A stretch of 64,000 bases of DNA from Verrucomicrobiota bacterium (lineage in GTDB: Bacteria > Verrucomicrobiota > Verrucomicrobiia > Opitutales > Opitutaceae). Under the pieces are notes generated by a model. That model saw only the letters and a list, made by a program, of their open reading frames with translations. It was not told where the DNA came from and searched no databases. A program made the position numbers and the translations under genes. Positions 16,771 through 25,227 of this stretch are shown piece after piece; position 1 is the stretch's first letter, and each line of letters opens with the position of its first letter. The DNA lies in assembly GCA_018239845.1 (NCBI GenBank), contig JAFEGO010000025.1:43934-107933 (forward strand). Reading direction: 5' to 3'.

Positions 16771-16935
16771 ATGCTCAGATATGCCATCATCTTCCTGCTC
16801 ATCGCCCTCGTCGCCGGTGTGCTCGGCTTCGGCGCGATTGCCGGCACCGCCGCTACCATTGCCCGCGTGCTGTTCGTCGTCTTTCTCGTCCTGTTCGGCG
16901 TCACTTTGCTGACCGGCCGCAAGCGAGGGCCCTGA
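16771..16935 (+). CDS. Small DUF1328 (YtjA-like) membrane protein
   Basis: This 54-residue protein is almost entirely two hydrophobic helices: [20 protein letters not shown], then [20 protein letters not shown]. The turn [12 protein letters not shown] is the DUF1328 signature, and the length fits the family (about 50-60). Function is unknown; relatives are often induced by stress. It ends 114 bases before the histidine kinase gene on the same strand. Confidence 0.9.
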   Translation: MLRYAIIFLLIALVAGVLGFGAIAGTAATIARVLFVVFLVLFGVTLLTGRKRGP

Positions 16936-17049
16936 GCCCAATTCACGGGTCATGGCCCGCTCCGGCCACCCCGTTTCCTTCCGCCTCCACCGAGGCCCGC
17001 CTGACCCAAACCACGCTCCTTGATCATCCCTCCTGCCGGTCCCATCACC

Positions 17050-19107
17050 ATGCCCCCCTTCGCCGCGCTTCTTCCCGTTTCGTCGGATTCCGTCATCCTC
17101 CCCTTTCCGGGAGAAACACCGCCCTTCGCCCGCGAAGCTTCCGTTGGTGAAACGCCGCATCAAAGCGAGGAGCGTTACCGCAAGCTGATCCTGCTTTCGC
17201 CCGACGCCAACTTCGTGCACGTCGACGGCCTCATCACCCTCGTCAACCAGGCGTTCTGCCGGCTCATGGGGGCCACCCGTCCGGAACAGCTGCTCGGCCG
17301 GCCGGCCATCGGGGTAGCTCATGCCAGCAGCCAGGCGCTGGTGCTGCTGCGTCAAATACAGCACTTCGCCAACCAGCCGGTGCCACCTACGGAGATGACC
17401 TTTGTCCGGCTCGACGGCACCACCGTCGAGGTCGAGGTTACGGCGGTGGCCGTTGAGCTGCTGGGCCACAAGGAGGTGCAGGTCATCGCCCGCGATATCT
17501 CGGCCCGCCAGGCCGCCGTGACGGCGTTGCGCGAGAGCGAGGAGCGCTTCAAGTTCGTGGCCCGCGCAGTCAGCGACGTGGTATGGGACTGGAATATCCC
17601 GGCCAATACGCTGTGGTGGAACGACGGTTTCCTCACGACTTTCGGATTTGCCGCCGGCGAAATCGAGCCCAGCGTCGAGTCGTGGACCGGGCGGATCCAT
17701 CCGGATGACCGCAGCCGGGTGGTCGCCAGCATGCGCCAGGCAATCACCGGCCGCACGGAGACTTGGAAGGAGGAATATCGTTTTCAACGCAAGGACGGCA
17801 CCCACGCCATCGTGCAGGACAGCGGCTACATCCTGCGCGATGCAACCGGCCAGGGCGTCCGGATGGTGGGAGGCATGCGCGACCTCACCGAACATCGAAA
17901 GATGGAGGCTCAATACCTGCGCGCCCAGCGCATGGAGAGCATCGGCACCTTGGCGGGCGGCATCGCCCACGACCTGAACAATGTACTCGCGCCCATCATG
18001 ATGTCGATCGAGTTGCTCAAGCACGATCCCCAGCTCGACACGCGGCGCAGCCGGATCCTCGACATCATCCAGCAAAGCAGCCAGCGCGGCGCGAATCTGG
18101 TGCGCCAGGTGCTCGTATTCGCCCGTGGCGGCCTCGACGGGCAGCGCGTCGCGGTCGGCCTGCCCGGCCTGCTCGGCGAGTTGGAGGGCATCGTTACCAG
18201 CACCTTCCCGCGTAGCGTCCAGATCGTGGTCGATCTGCCCGCCGGCCTCTGGCCGGTCTTGGGTGACATCACCCAGATCCATCAGGTGTTGCTCAACCTC
18301 GCCGTCAATGCCCGCGATGCGATGCCGCACGGTGGCACCCTGACCTTCACGGCGTCCAACCGCACCATCGATTCCCAATATGCCAGTACGAGCGAGGAGG
18401 CCAAGGCCGGCCAATATGTCCTGCTGCGCGTGACCGACACCGGGGTCGGCATGCCCCAAGCCGTGCGGGAGCGGATCTTTGAGCCATTTTTCACCACCAA
18501 GGAACGCGGCAAGGGCACCGGCATCGGCCTCGCCACGGTACACACCATCGTGAAGAGCCACGGGGGATTTCTTTCGGTCGAAAGCGAGCCTGGCCGCGGC
18601 ACTTCCTTCCTCATCCACCTGCCGGCCGTCCCCGAGGCGGTAAACGTCAGCACCAATCCCTTTCCCCGGCCAGAGATCGCCCGTGGCCACGACGAGCTCG
18701 TGCTCGTGGTCGATGACGAATGCTCGATCCGCGAAATCACCCAGCAGACCCTGGAAACCTTCGGCTACCGTGTGATCACCGCCCGCGATGGCGCCGAAGC
18801 GGTCGCCCTCTTCGCCAAACAGCCGCACGAGGTCGCCCTCGTGCTCGCCGACATGATGATGCCGATCATGGATGGCGAGGCGCTCATTCACGTCCTCCGG
18901 CACATCAACCCCGTCGTTCGCATCATTGCCGCCAGCGGCTTGGAGGTCGCCGAAAACATCGCCAAGGCGGCGAAGGCCGGCGTGACCGACTTTCTGCCGA
19001 AACCCTACACCGCGGATATCCTGCTGCGGCGGGTACGCGCCGCGCTGGACCACCCCCTTGCCTCCTCCACGACGCCCCACGCAACTGAGATTCCGCTCAC
19101 GCGCTGA
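17050..19107 (+). CDS. Hybrid sensor histidine kinase (PAS-PAS-HisKA-HATPase-REC)
   Basis: This 685-residue protein has no membrane segment, so it senses a cytoplasmic signal. Two PAS domains lie at about residues 40-155 and 165-285. The second is PAS_3-like with WWNDGFLTTFGF and RIHPDDRSRVV. The phospho-acceptor H-box GGIAHDLNNVLAP follows (His near 308). The ATPase domain shows NLAVNARDAMPHGG, DTGVGMP and GKGTGIGLATV. A C-terminal receiver (about 550-670) has VVDDE and the phospho-Asp in VLADMMMPIMDGEA. It should autophosphorylate and relay to its own receiver, perhaps onward to an unseen partner. ATG 17050 is preferred to TTG 17020. No response regulator is adjacent. It is convergent with the LysR gene. 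Confidence 0.92.
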   Translation: MPPFAALLPVSSDSVILPFPGETPPFAREASVGETPHQSEERYRKLILLSPDANFVHVDGLITLVNQAFCRLMGATRPEQLLGRPAIGVAHASSQALVLLRQIQHFANQPVPPTEMTFVRLDGTTVEVEVTAVAVELLGHKEVQVIARDISARQAAVTALRESEERFKFVARAVSDVVWDWNIPANTLWWNDGFLTTFGFAAGEIEPSVESWTGRIHPDDRSRVVASMRQAITGRTETWKEEYRFQRKDGTHAIVQDSGYILRDATGQGVRMVGGMRDLTEHRKMEAQYLRAQRMESIGTLAGGIAHDLNNVLAPIMMSIELLKHDPQLDTRRSRILDIIQQSSQRGANLVRQVLVFARGGLDGQRVAVGLPGLLGELEGIVTSTFPRSVQIVVDLPAGLWPVLGDITQIHQVLLNLAVNARDAMPHGGTLTFTASNRTIDSQYASTSEEAKAGQYVLLRVTDTGVGMPQAVRERIFEPFFTTKERGKGTGIGLATVHTIVKSHGGFLSVESEPGRGTSFLIHLPAVPEAVNVSTNPFPRPEIARGHDELVLVVDDECSIREITQQTLETFGYRVITARDGAEAVALFAKQPHEVALVLADMMMPIMDGEALIHVLRHINPVVRIIAASGLEVAENIAKAAKAGVTDFLPKPYTADILLRRVRAALDHPLASSTTPHATEIPLTR

Positions 19108-19171
19108 AAGCCACCCCCGGCCCGACCCTGCCCCTCTGGCGCAGCTTCAATTCCCGCCCCGTGCCATAAGT

Positions 19172-19195
19172 TGACCAGCGGCTGTAGCGTGGTCA
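19172..19195. terminator. Possible bidirectional terminator between convergent genes
   Basis: TGACCA (19172-19177) and TGGTCA (19190-19195) can pair in the 129-base gap between the convergent kinase and LysR genes. There is no U-run, so this is only a weak candidate. Confidence 0.25.
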
Positions 19196-19236
19196 CCCAA
19201 TCAATCGCCTAAGCCTGGAACCCTCGGCATCTCGGG

Positions 19237-20133
19237 TTAGAACTTTCCCTTCGCCACCCGCTTGACCAGCTCTTCCACCAGCGGGTTGGGGAACCGGCGG
19301 CTGGGCGTGATAGCATAGAATGACTCGCGGATCGGATCGATGGCGTGGGTCTCGACCAGCACGCCGCTTTCGATCTCGTCGCGCACCACCACCGGCGGCA
19401 CCAGGGCCAGGCCCTCGCCTTCGCGGGCGATCAGGCGCTGCATCGCCATGTCATCGACCTCGGCCATCACGTGCGGACGCACCCCGGCCGCGGCCGTCAG
19501 GCGGTCGAAGGCCGCGCGGGTGTTGCTCTCGAAGCTGGGTAGGATCACGGGCACGCCGTCGAAGTCTTCGGGGAACCGCAGCCGCCGGCGTTTCCAAGCC
19601 GGCACGCCGACCAGCCCCACGGCCTGCTCGGCGAGGAGGTGGCTGTGCCACGGGGTCTCGGCATCGCGTCGCGCCGCGGAGTTCGACAGCACCACGTCGG
19701 CCTCGTGGGTCTTCAGCGCCACGAGCAGGTCGCGGTGCGAGCCGGAGCGGATGACGACCTCCACGCCCGCGCGGTGCAGCACCGGCCGGAGGAACTCGAG
19801 CTGGAAGTTGCGCGACAGCGTTGACACTGCCCCGACGCGCAGGACCTGTCGCGCCGCGCCGGGAGCGCGGTTGCGCATGACGTCCAGCAGTTCCTCGCCC
19901 GACCGTCCGATGCTGTCGGCGTAGTCGAGCGCGATCCGCCCGGCTTCAGTGAGTTTCAGGCCGCCACGGCCGCGGTCGATGAGCTTGTGGCCCAGGCTGT
20001 CCTCCAGCTGCCGCAGCTGGATGCTGAGCGCGGGCACGGAGAGATTAAGCTTCTCCGCCGCGCGCGTGAGGCTGAGTTCGCGGCCGATCTGCCGGAAATA
20101 GCGCAGGTGATGGTAATTCAGGAAAGCGGGCAT
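19237..20133 (-). CDS. LysR-type transcriptional regulator divergent from dabB
   Basis: This 298-residue regulator has an N-terminal winged helix-turn-helix: YHHLRYFRQIGRELSLTRAAEKLNLSVPALSIQLRQLEDSLGHKL (positions ~7-52). A periplasmic-binding-like effector domain follows from about residue 95. The YHHLRYFRxI opening resembles NhaR-type members rather than typical CbbR. It is transcribed away from dabB with only 86 AT-rich bases between the starts, the classical arrangement of a LysR regulator with its target. It probably controls dabBA, perhaps in response to inorganic carbon or pH/ion state; the effector is not known. Length and domain order are normal. Confidence 0.9.
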   Translation of the reverse strand: MPAFLNYHHLRYFRQIGRELSLTRAAEKLNLSVPALSIQLRQLEDSLGHKLIDRGRGGLKLTEAGRIALDYADSIGRSGEELLDVMRNRAPGAARQVLRVGAVSTLSRNFQLEFLRPVLHRAGVEVVIRSGSHRDLLVALKTHEADVVLSNSAARRDAETPWHSHLLAEQAVGLVGVPAWKRRRLRFPEDFDGVPVILPSFESNTRAAFDRLTAAAGVRPHVMAEVDDMAMQRLIAREGEGLALVPPVVVRDEIESGVLVETHAIDPIRESFYAITPSRRFPNPLVEELVKRVAKGKF

Positions 20134-20219
20134 GGCCGTTTTGAGTTAAATTAAATCTAACCATTTCTTCTAAAGCCTGTAATCGACTAAAACTCAAGAT
20201 TTCACTAGGATGAGGGCCG
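20134..20219. promoter_or_regulatory. Divergent lysR-dabB promoter region
   Basis: These 86 bases are distinctly AT-rich. TTGAGTT (20141-20147) and AACTCAA (20191-20197) form an inverted pair 50 bases apart, near five helical turns. TTAAATTAAATCTAA (20146-20160) has the T-N11-A form of LysR sites. On the minus strand TTGAGT, 17 bases and TTTAGA could be the regulator's own promoter. All are predictions. Confidence 0.45.
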
Positions 20220-21764
20220 ATGAGCCCGTTTCTCGCCTGCCTCCTCCTTGCCCTGCCCGCCCTGCCGTTTGCGGCCGGCCTCACCGCGCGCCTGTGCCGC
20301 CCGGCCACCGCCGGCCGCCTCACGGCCGGTGCGGCCGCGGCGGCCGCCGTCCTCGCCCTGCTCGCCGCGGGCGCGCTGGCGGTGCTGGGCCCGCAGACGG
20401 TGCGCTGGGCTCCGTTTGGCCCCGACGCGGCTTTCGCCGGCGCGCTGCGGCTGGATGTCCTTTCGGCGATCATGGTCGTGCTGGTGACCTTCCTCGGGGC
20501 GCGGATCCTCGACTACGCACGGCCCTGCCTCGCCGGCGATCCGCACCAGTCGCGATTTTTCTCCTGGATGAGCCTGACCCTCGCCTCGGTGGTGCTGCTG
20601 GTCCTGGCCGGTCAGCTGCTGCTTCTGCTCGCCGCGTGGATGGCGACGAGCCTCTGCCTGCACCGGCTGCTGCTGCACTTCCCCGGGCGCTCCGGGGCGG
20701 TGTTCGCAGCGCGGAAAAAATTTGTCATCAGCCGGCTCGGCGACGCGTGCCTCCTCGGGGCAGCGCTGGTGCTCCACGCCCACCACGGCACCTACGACCT
20801 TGCGGCGATCCTGGCGGATTTTACCGCGGGCAGGACCGGCGGCGCGGCCGCGGCCGGTCTGCTACTCGCCGGCTGCGCCATGCTGAAATCGGCGCAGTTT
20901 CCCTTCCACAGCTGGCTGCCGGACACGATGGAGACGCCCACCCCCGTGTCGGCCTTCATGCACGCCGGAATCATCAACGCCGGCGGTTTTCTGGTCATCC
21001 GTCTCGCCCCGGTCTTCGCGGCCGCCCCGCGGGCCTCGGCCCTGCTGGCCGTCGCCGGGGCGCTGACCGCCGCGTTCGGGGCGGTGGTGATGCTCGCCCA
21101 GCCCAGCGTGAAGCGCGCGCTGGCCTACTCCACGATCGCGCAGATGGGCTTCATGATCCTGCAATGCGGGCTCGGCGCCTACAGCCTTGCCCTGCTGCAC
21201 ATCGCCGCGCACTCGCTCTACAAGGCGCACGCCTTCCTCACGGCCGGCTCGACCATCGGCGCCGTGCCGCGTGCTGCCGTGCCGTTGCGCGCGCCGGCGC
21301 TCACCTTCGGCGTGCTGGCAGGCGGACTGCTCGTCGCCCTCGGAGCCACGCTGGCCCATGCGCTCGCGCCGACCTTGCCGCCGGGCACCCGGGTGTTTGG
21401 CGTCGTGCTCGCCGTGGCCGTGGCCTACGGCCTGGCCCGGATCCGGGCCGCCGGCGCCGGCCCCGCAAGCGTCGCCCGCGGCGTCGCGGTGGCCGCGGCC
21501 GTCGTTGGCCTGAGCCTCGCGTTGCACGGCGCTGCGTCACGGATTTTGCCGGAGGTCGCGGCAAGCCAGCCCCCGCCGGCCTTGCTCGCGGCGGTAGCCG
21601 CGGTGTTCGCCGGGCTCTTCCTCTTCCAAGCCCTCCTCTGGCGCGCCAATGCCCACCCCGCCGGACACCGCCTCTATGTCCATGCGCTGAACGGCTTCTA
21701 TCTCGGCACGCACTTCAACCGCATCCTCGGCCGCCTGTGGCCGCGTCACCCGGTCAACCCCTGA
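20220..21764 (+). CDS. dabB: DabB, membrane subunit of the inorganic carbon (CO2/bicarbonate) accumulation complex
   Basis: This 514-residue polytopic protein is related to the NuoL/MrpA proton-conducting subunits (PF00361). About fourteen hydrophobic segments are visible. Key family features are the lysine-containing KSAQFPFHSWLPDTMETPTPVSAFMHAG and the Tyr-Ser-Thr-Ile-AQMGFM stretch (residues ~220-320). It partners with DabA, encoded 29 bases downstream. DabB is thought to couple cation flow to vectorial hydration of CO2 in DabA, concentrating bicarbonate inside the cell. ATG 20220 follows a purine-rich AGGATGAGGG. The absence of other Nuo/Mrp subunits and the adjacent DUF2309 gene decide for DabB rather than complex I or an antiporter. 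Confidence 0.92.
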   Translation: MSPFLACLLLALPALPFAAGLTARLCRPATAGRLTAGAAAAAAVLALLAAGALAVLGPQTVRWAPFGPDAAFAGALRLDVLSAIMVVLVTFLGARILDYARPCLAGDPHQSRFFSWMSLTLASVVLLVLAGQLLLLLAAWMATSLCLHRLLLHFPGRSGAVFAARKKFVISRLGDACLLGAALVLHAHHGTYDLAAILADFTAGRTGGAAAAGLLLAGCAMLKSAQFPFHSWLPDTMETPTPVSAFMHAGIINAGGFLVIRLAPVFAAAPRASALLAVAGALTAAFGAVVMLAQPSVKRALAYSTIAQMGFMILQCGLGAYSLALLHIAAHSLYKAHAFLTAGSTIGAVPRAAVPLRAPALTFGVLAGGLLVALGATLAHALAPTLPPGTRVFGVVLAVAVAYGLARIRAAGAGPASVARGVAVAAAVVGLSLALHGAASRILPEVAASQPPPALLAAVAAVFAGLFLFQALLWRANAHPAGHRLYVHALNGFYLGTHFNRILGRLWPRHPVNP

Positions 21765-21793
21765 GTCAACCGGCACCCTTCGCCCTTCAACCC

Positions 21794-24190
21794 ATGTCCT
21801 CCGCTCCTGCTTCCACCACGTCCGCGGCGCTCACTGCGCCGCAGGAAACCGCCATCGCCGCCGCGCTCGCCCGCATCCCGCCGTTGTGGCCGCTGACGCA
21901 CTTCGTGGCCGTAAATCCTTTCGTCGGACTGGTCGGCCAGCCCTTTGCCTCCGCCTGCGATCTGCTGCAGCGCACCCTCGGGGCCGCGCCGCTGCAACCG
22001 CTCGCCGAATACCGCCGCGCCTTCGCTGCAGGCGAGATCGAGCCGGCCGACCTTGCGGCCGTGGCGCGCGCGCCGTGGACTCCGGCCAAGCTGCAGGCGG
22101 CGTTCGCCGCGCTGGCCGACGAGCCGGCCTCGCCGGTGATCCCGACGGTGGCCGACTGGCTTGATCAGGCCCGGCCCCGCGCGCATTGGAGCGCGTTCGT
22201 GATCGACGAGATTTCCAAATGGTGCGCCGTGACCTTCGACGAAAACCAGACCACCTGGAACAGTCCGTGGCAAACGGTCGGCCTCTACCGCGCCTGGCGC
22301 GAAGCGGCGGTGCATGATCGCAACCCCGAGGCCTTCGGGCTCGCCGGTTTCCGGGCCTTTGTGGCCTCGCTCCCCGCTGAAGCCGACGCTGCCCTCGCGC
22401 ATTGCCTCGGGCTGCTTCAGCCCTGGCCGGCGGAGCTCGCGGACTTCCTCCACCGGCAGGTCGCGACCATCGCGGGCTGGGCGGGCTATGTGCAGTACCG
22501 GGTGCGGGAGGACGCCTTGCGCGGCCGCGCCAATCCCGCCCTGCGCGAACTGCTCGCCATCCGGCTCGCCTACGACGCGGCCTTGTTGCAGGCCTTCGCC
22601 GGTGATCCGCGGCGGTCCCGGTGGGGCCAGACTCCGACCGGGCGCGCTGAAAAGGAACGCCACGAGGTGCTCACGCTCTGGCAATGCGCCTACGAGGCCG
22701 GCTACCAGCGCCGTCTCGCCCGCGCGCTCGCTGCCCAAAATCCGACGGCGCCGACTACGCGGCCGGTCGCGCAGGCGATCTTCTGCATCGACGTGCGCTC
22801 CGAGGTTTTCCGGCGGCACTTCGAGGCCGCGCTGCCGGGGGTGCAGACGATCGGCTTTGCCGGCTTCTTCGGTTTCCCCGTGGCCCATGCGTCCGCCGGA
22901 AACGGGGCGGCCGCCGCGCGGTGTCCCGTGCTGCTCGTGCCGCCGGTCAACAGCGCCGATGCGCTGACGACCACCGAAGCCGAGGCCGCGGTCGCCGCCC
23001 GGGCCGAGGCCGGGGCGTGGAAGGCCTTTCAGAATTCGGCGGCATCGTGCTTCTTCTTCGTCGAGACGGTCGGCCTCGCCTTCGGGGCAGCGCTCGGCCG
23101 CGGCGCGCAGCGGAACGCACCCGCCTGCGCGCGGGTGGCGCCGGCGCCGACGTCGGTCTCACTCGAAACCCGCGCGGGGCTCGCCGCCGGGGCGTTGCGC
23201 AACATGGGGCTCACCCGGAATTTCGCGCGGCTCGTGCTCGTGTGCGGACACGGCAGCCAGAGCGCGAACAACCCGCATGCCTCCAGCCTCGACTGCGGCG
23301 CCTGCGGTGGCCACGCCGGCGACGTCAACGCCCGCCTCGCCGTCGCCACGTTGAACGACCCCGCCGTCCGCACCCTGCTCGCGGCACAAGGGCTGGCCAT
23401 CCCCGCAGACACCTGGTTCCTGGCCGGCCTGCACCAGACTACGACGGATGACGTGGTGCTCTTTGATTTGGAATCCGTCCCCGGCACGCACCTGGTGGAT
23501 CTCGTCAACCTGCGGCTCACGCTGGCCCGTGCCGGCGCGGCGGCCCGGCGCGAGCGCGCGCCCGGCCTGGGACTCGGCGGATTACCTGACGCCGGGATCG
23601 ACGGCGCCGTGCGCGCCCGGGCGGCTGACATCGCGCAGGTGCGGCCCGAGTGGGGTCTGGCCAACAACGCCGCCTTCATCGCCGCGCCCCGGCGCCGCAC
23701 CGCCGGGCTGAAGCTCGACGGCCGCGTCTTCCTCCACGACTACGATGCAGCCGCGGATACGGACAGCGCCCTGCTCACGCTGATCCTTTCTGCGCCGGTC
23801 GTCGTCCCCAGTTGGATCAACCTCCAATACTACGCCTCGCGCGTGGACCCGGAGCGCTACGGCGCCGGCAACAAGGTGCTGCACAATGTCGTCGGCGGGA
23901 TCGGCGTGCTCGAAGGCAACGGCGGCGACCTGAAAACCGGCCTGTCGTGGCAGTCGATCCATGACGGTGAACGCTTCATGCACGAACCCCGGCGGCTCGC
24001 CGTGTACATCGAGGCGTCCCCGGAGAAAATCGGCGCCGTCCTGGCCGCCCAGCCGGCGGTCCGCCAGTTGTTCGACCACGGCTGGCTGCATCTGTGGTCC
24101 ATCGACGGCGACCGCTGCCTCAAGTACGACCCGGTGCACGACGCGCGGTGGACCGGCCAGTGGCTGCCCGGCACGGATTGGCTGGGCTGA
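21794..24190 (+). CDS. dabA: DabA (DUF2309), carbonic anhydrase-like subunit of the inorganic carbon accumulation complex
   Basis: This is a 798-residue soluble or peripheral protein of the UPF0753/DUF2309 family. The zinc ligands known in DabA have clear equivalents: Cys and Asp in FCIDVRSE (about 331 and 333), His in CGHGSQSANN (about 486) and Cys in DCGACGG (about 501). The N-terminus LTHFVAVNPFVGL is also a family hallmark. With DabB it forms a membrane complex thought to hydrate CO2 vectorially and trap bicarbonate for carboxylation. ATG 21794 starts at the usual position. The same frame is open far upstream through dabB, but that part is GC-driven shadow sequence. No Rubisco or other Calvin-cycle genes lie in the window, so a heterotrophic anaplerotic role is possible. 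Confidence 0.94.
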   Translation: MSSAPASTTSAALTAPQETAIAAALARIPPLWPLTHFVAVNPFVGLVGQPFASACDLLQRTLGAAPLQPLAEYRRAFAAGEIEPADLAAVARAPWTPAKLQAAFAALADEPASPVIPTVADWLDQARPRAHWSAFVIDEISKWCAVTFDENQTTWNSPWQTVGLYRAWREAAVHDRNPEAFGLAGFRAFVASLPAEADAALAHCLGLLQPWPAELADFLHRQVATIAGWAGYVQYRVREDALRGRANPALRELLAIRLAYDAALLQAFAGDPRRSRWGQTPTGRAEKERHEVLTLWQCAYEAGYQRRLARALAAQNPTAPTTRPVAQAIFCIDVRSEVFRRHFEAALPGVQTIGFAGFFGFPVAHASAGNGAAAARCPVLLVPPVNSADALTTTEAEAAVAARAEAGAWKAFQNSAASCFFFVETVGLAFGAALGRGAQRNAPACARVAPAPTSVSLETRAGLAAGALRNMGLTRNFARLVLVCGHGSQSANNPHASSLDCGACGGHAGDVNARLAVATLNDPAVRTLLAAQGLAIPADTWFLAGLHQTTTDDVVLFDLESVPGTHLVDLVNLRLTLARAGAAARRERAPGLGLGGLPDAGIDGAVRARAADIAQVRPEWGLANNAAFIAAPRRRTAGLKLDGRVFLHDYDAAADTDSALLTLILSAPVVVPSWINLQYYASRVDPERYGAGNKVLHNVVGGIGVLEGNGGDLKTGLSWQSIHDGERFMHEPRRLAVYIEASPEKIGAVLAAQPAVRQLFDHGWLHLWSIDGDRCLKYDPVHDARWTGQWLPGTDWLG

Positions 24191-24210
24191 CGCCCACCCT
24201 GCGCGCGATC

Positions 24211-24227
24211 AAATTGCTGCGCAATTT
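24211..24227 (-). terminator. Hairpin downstream of tRNA-Gln
   Basis: AAATTGC and GCAATTT form a perfect 7-bp stem around TGC, touching the encoded CCA end of the tRNA gene and 20 bases after the dabA stop. It could end tRNA transcription (minus strand) and dabA transcription from the other side. No clear U-run. Confidence 0.45.
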
Positions 24228-24300
24228 GGCTGCCCGACATGGATTCGAACCATGACTAGGCGAGTCAAAGTCGCCTGTGCTACCATTACACCATCAGGCA
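24227..24300 (-). tRNA. tRNA-Gln (anticodon UUG), CCA encoded
   Basis: Read on the minus strand, the 74-base gene folds into a full cloverleaf. The acceptor stem is TGCCTGA with TCGGGCA, with discriminator G and encoded CCA. The D-arm is GTGT...GCAC. The anticodon stem GGCGA/TCGCC surrounds loop CTTTGAC, giving anticodon TTG. The T-arm is CATGG, TTCGAAT, CCATG. The weak U1-A72 pair is typical of bacterial glutamine tRNAs. Confidence 0.96.
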
Positions 24301-24337
24301 GTGAGGTGAGGATTGGTGACGCTGCGCGCATGGGCGG

Positions 24338-24353
24338 TACGGTCAAGACCGTA
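24338..24353. promoter_or_regulatory. Perfect 16-bp palindrome between the hydrolase and tRNA-Gln
   Basis: TACGGTC and GACCGTA flank AA. On the minus strand it lies 37 bases downstream of the alpha/beta hydrolase stop and 38 bases upstream of the tRNA, so it may be a terminator stem of the former or an operator. There is no U-run on the minus strand after it. Confidence 0.35.
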
Positions 24354-24389
24354 AAAGATGCCGCCCCGGCCTGCTTGCGAGGGCCGCCC

Positions 24390-25184
24390 TCAGAACTTCG
24401 CGTGGCTCACCAAGAAATCCACGATCGGCGTCGGATCGGTCAGGCTGTGCGGGTGGTGCTTTCCGCCCGGCTTGATCACCACCTCAATCACGCCACCGCC
24501 CGCCTTGTAACGCTGTTCCAGCACGGCCAGGTTCTCCTTAAGCTGAACCGCTTCGTCGGCGTCGCCGCTCACGCCGAAGATCGGGATCTTCGCCTTTAGC
24601 ACAGGCTCGATCCGATCAAGGGGGCTCACTTTCGCGGTCTTGGCCTGTTCTGCCGTGAGACCGTAGCTGGCGAGGCACTCCGGCCAGAGCGGATGCTTCA
24701 CGCCCGGCCAGCTGTGGATGTCGAGCGCCGGGGCATCGAGATACAGCGCCGCGACGCGGTCGGGGTGCGTTGCGGCGTAGTTAAATGCGTAGAGCCCGCC
24801 GCGGCTGAAGCCTTCCAGCACCACGCGCGCCGAGAGGCCGTAATCCTTCCGCACCCGCTGGTAATACGCGTCGAAAAGCGACATCGCCTGAGGCGAGCCG
24901 TAGAGGTCCTTCGCGTTCATGTAGCCCACGTGCCAGCCGCGCTCCAGCAGCGCGAGGTCCGCCTGAGGGAAGTCGCCGAAAAACTCCGTGCGCCAGATCC
25001 ACGGCTTCCCCGGCGCGGGGTTCTTCGGGACGATCAGCAGCGCGGGGCGGCCCAACACGACAAAGTCCAGGCGCTTCCAGCCGCGCCAATCCGTTTCAGT
25101 GACCGCGGGACCGATGGCATGCATAAGGGGAAGCGCCACAAAAAGCGCCGAGAGGAAGAGCAGGGTTTTACGGAGTGAGATCAT
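24390..25184 (-). CDS. Secreted alpha/beta hydrolase
   Basis: This 264-residue protein starts with a signal peptide (MISLRKTLLFLSALFVALPLMHA), so it acts in the periplasm or outside. The alpha/beta hydrolase core shows the nucleophile elbow GFSRGGL (Ser near 138), an acidic residue in VSGDADEAV and the late His in KPGGKHHPHSL. These form a plausible Ser-Asp/Glu-His triad. Relatives are esterases or peptidases, some acting on sugar esters. It lies 43 bases downstream of the GH95-type gene on the same strand, so both may deacylate and cut the same glycan; that link is inferred from context. ATG 25184 gives a clean signal peptide; longer in-frame starts do not. Confidence 0.82.
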   Translation of the reverse strand: MISLRKTLLFLSALFVALPLMHAIGPAVTETDWRGWKRLDFVVLGRPALLIVPKNPAPGKPWIWRTEFFGDFPQADLALLERGWHVGYMNAKDLYGSPQAMSLFDAYYQRVRKDYGLSARVVLEGFSRGGLYAFNYAATHPDRVAALYLDAPALDIHSWPGVKHPLWPECLASYGLTAEQAKTAKVSPLDRIEPVLKAKIPIFGVSGDADEAVQLKENLAVLEQRYKAGGGVIEVVIKPGGKHHPHSLTDPTPIVDFLVSHAKF

Positions 25185-25227
25185 TGATTCGCGTACATTA
25201 GCGTGCATTTGCGGGCAAAAAAGCACC

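Noticed and set aside
20220..21764. Complex I NuoL or MrpA antiporter subunit
   Set aside because: No other nuo or mrp genes are adjacent, the protein is short for these families and the DUF2309/DabA gene follows directly.
20210..21793. Upstream extension of the dabA frame across all of dabB
   Set aside because: The extension is Arg/Pro/Ala-rich and overlaps the well-supported dabB; DabA homologues begin near ATG 21794.
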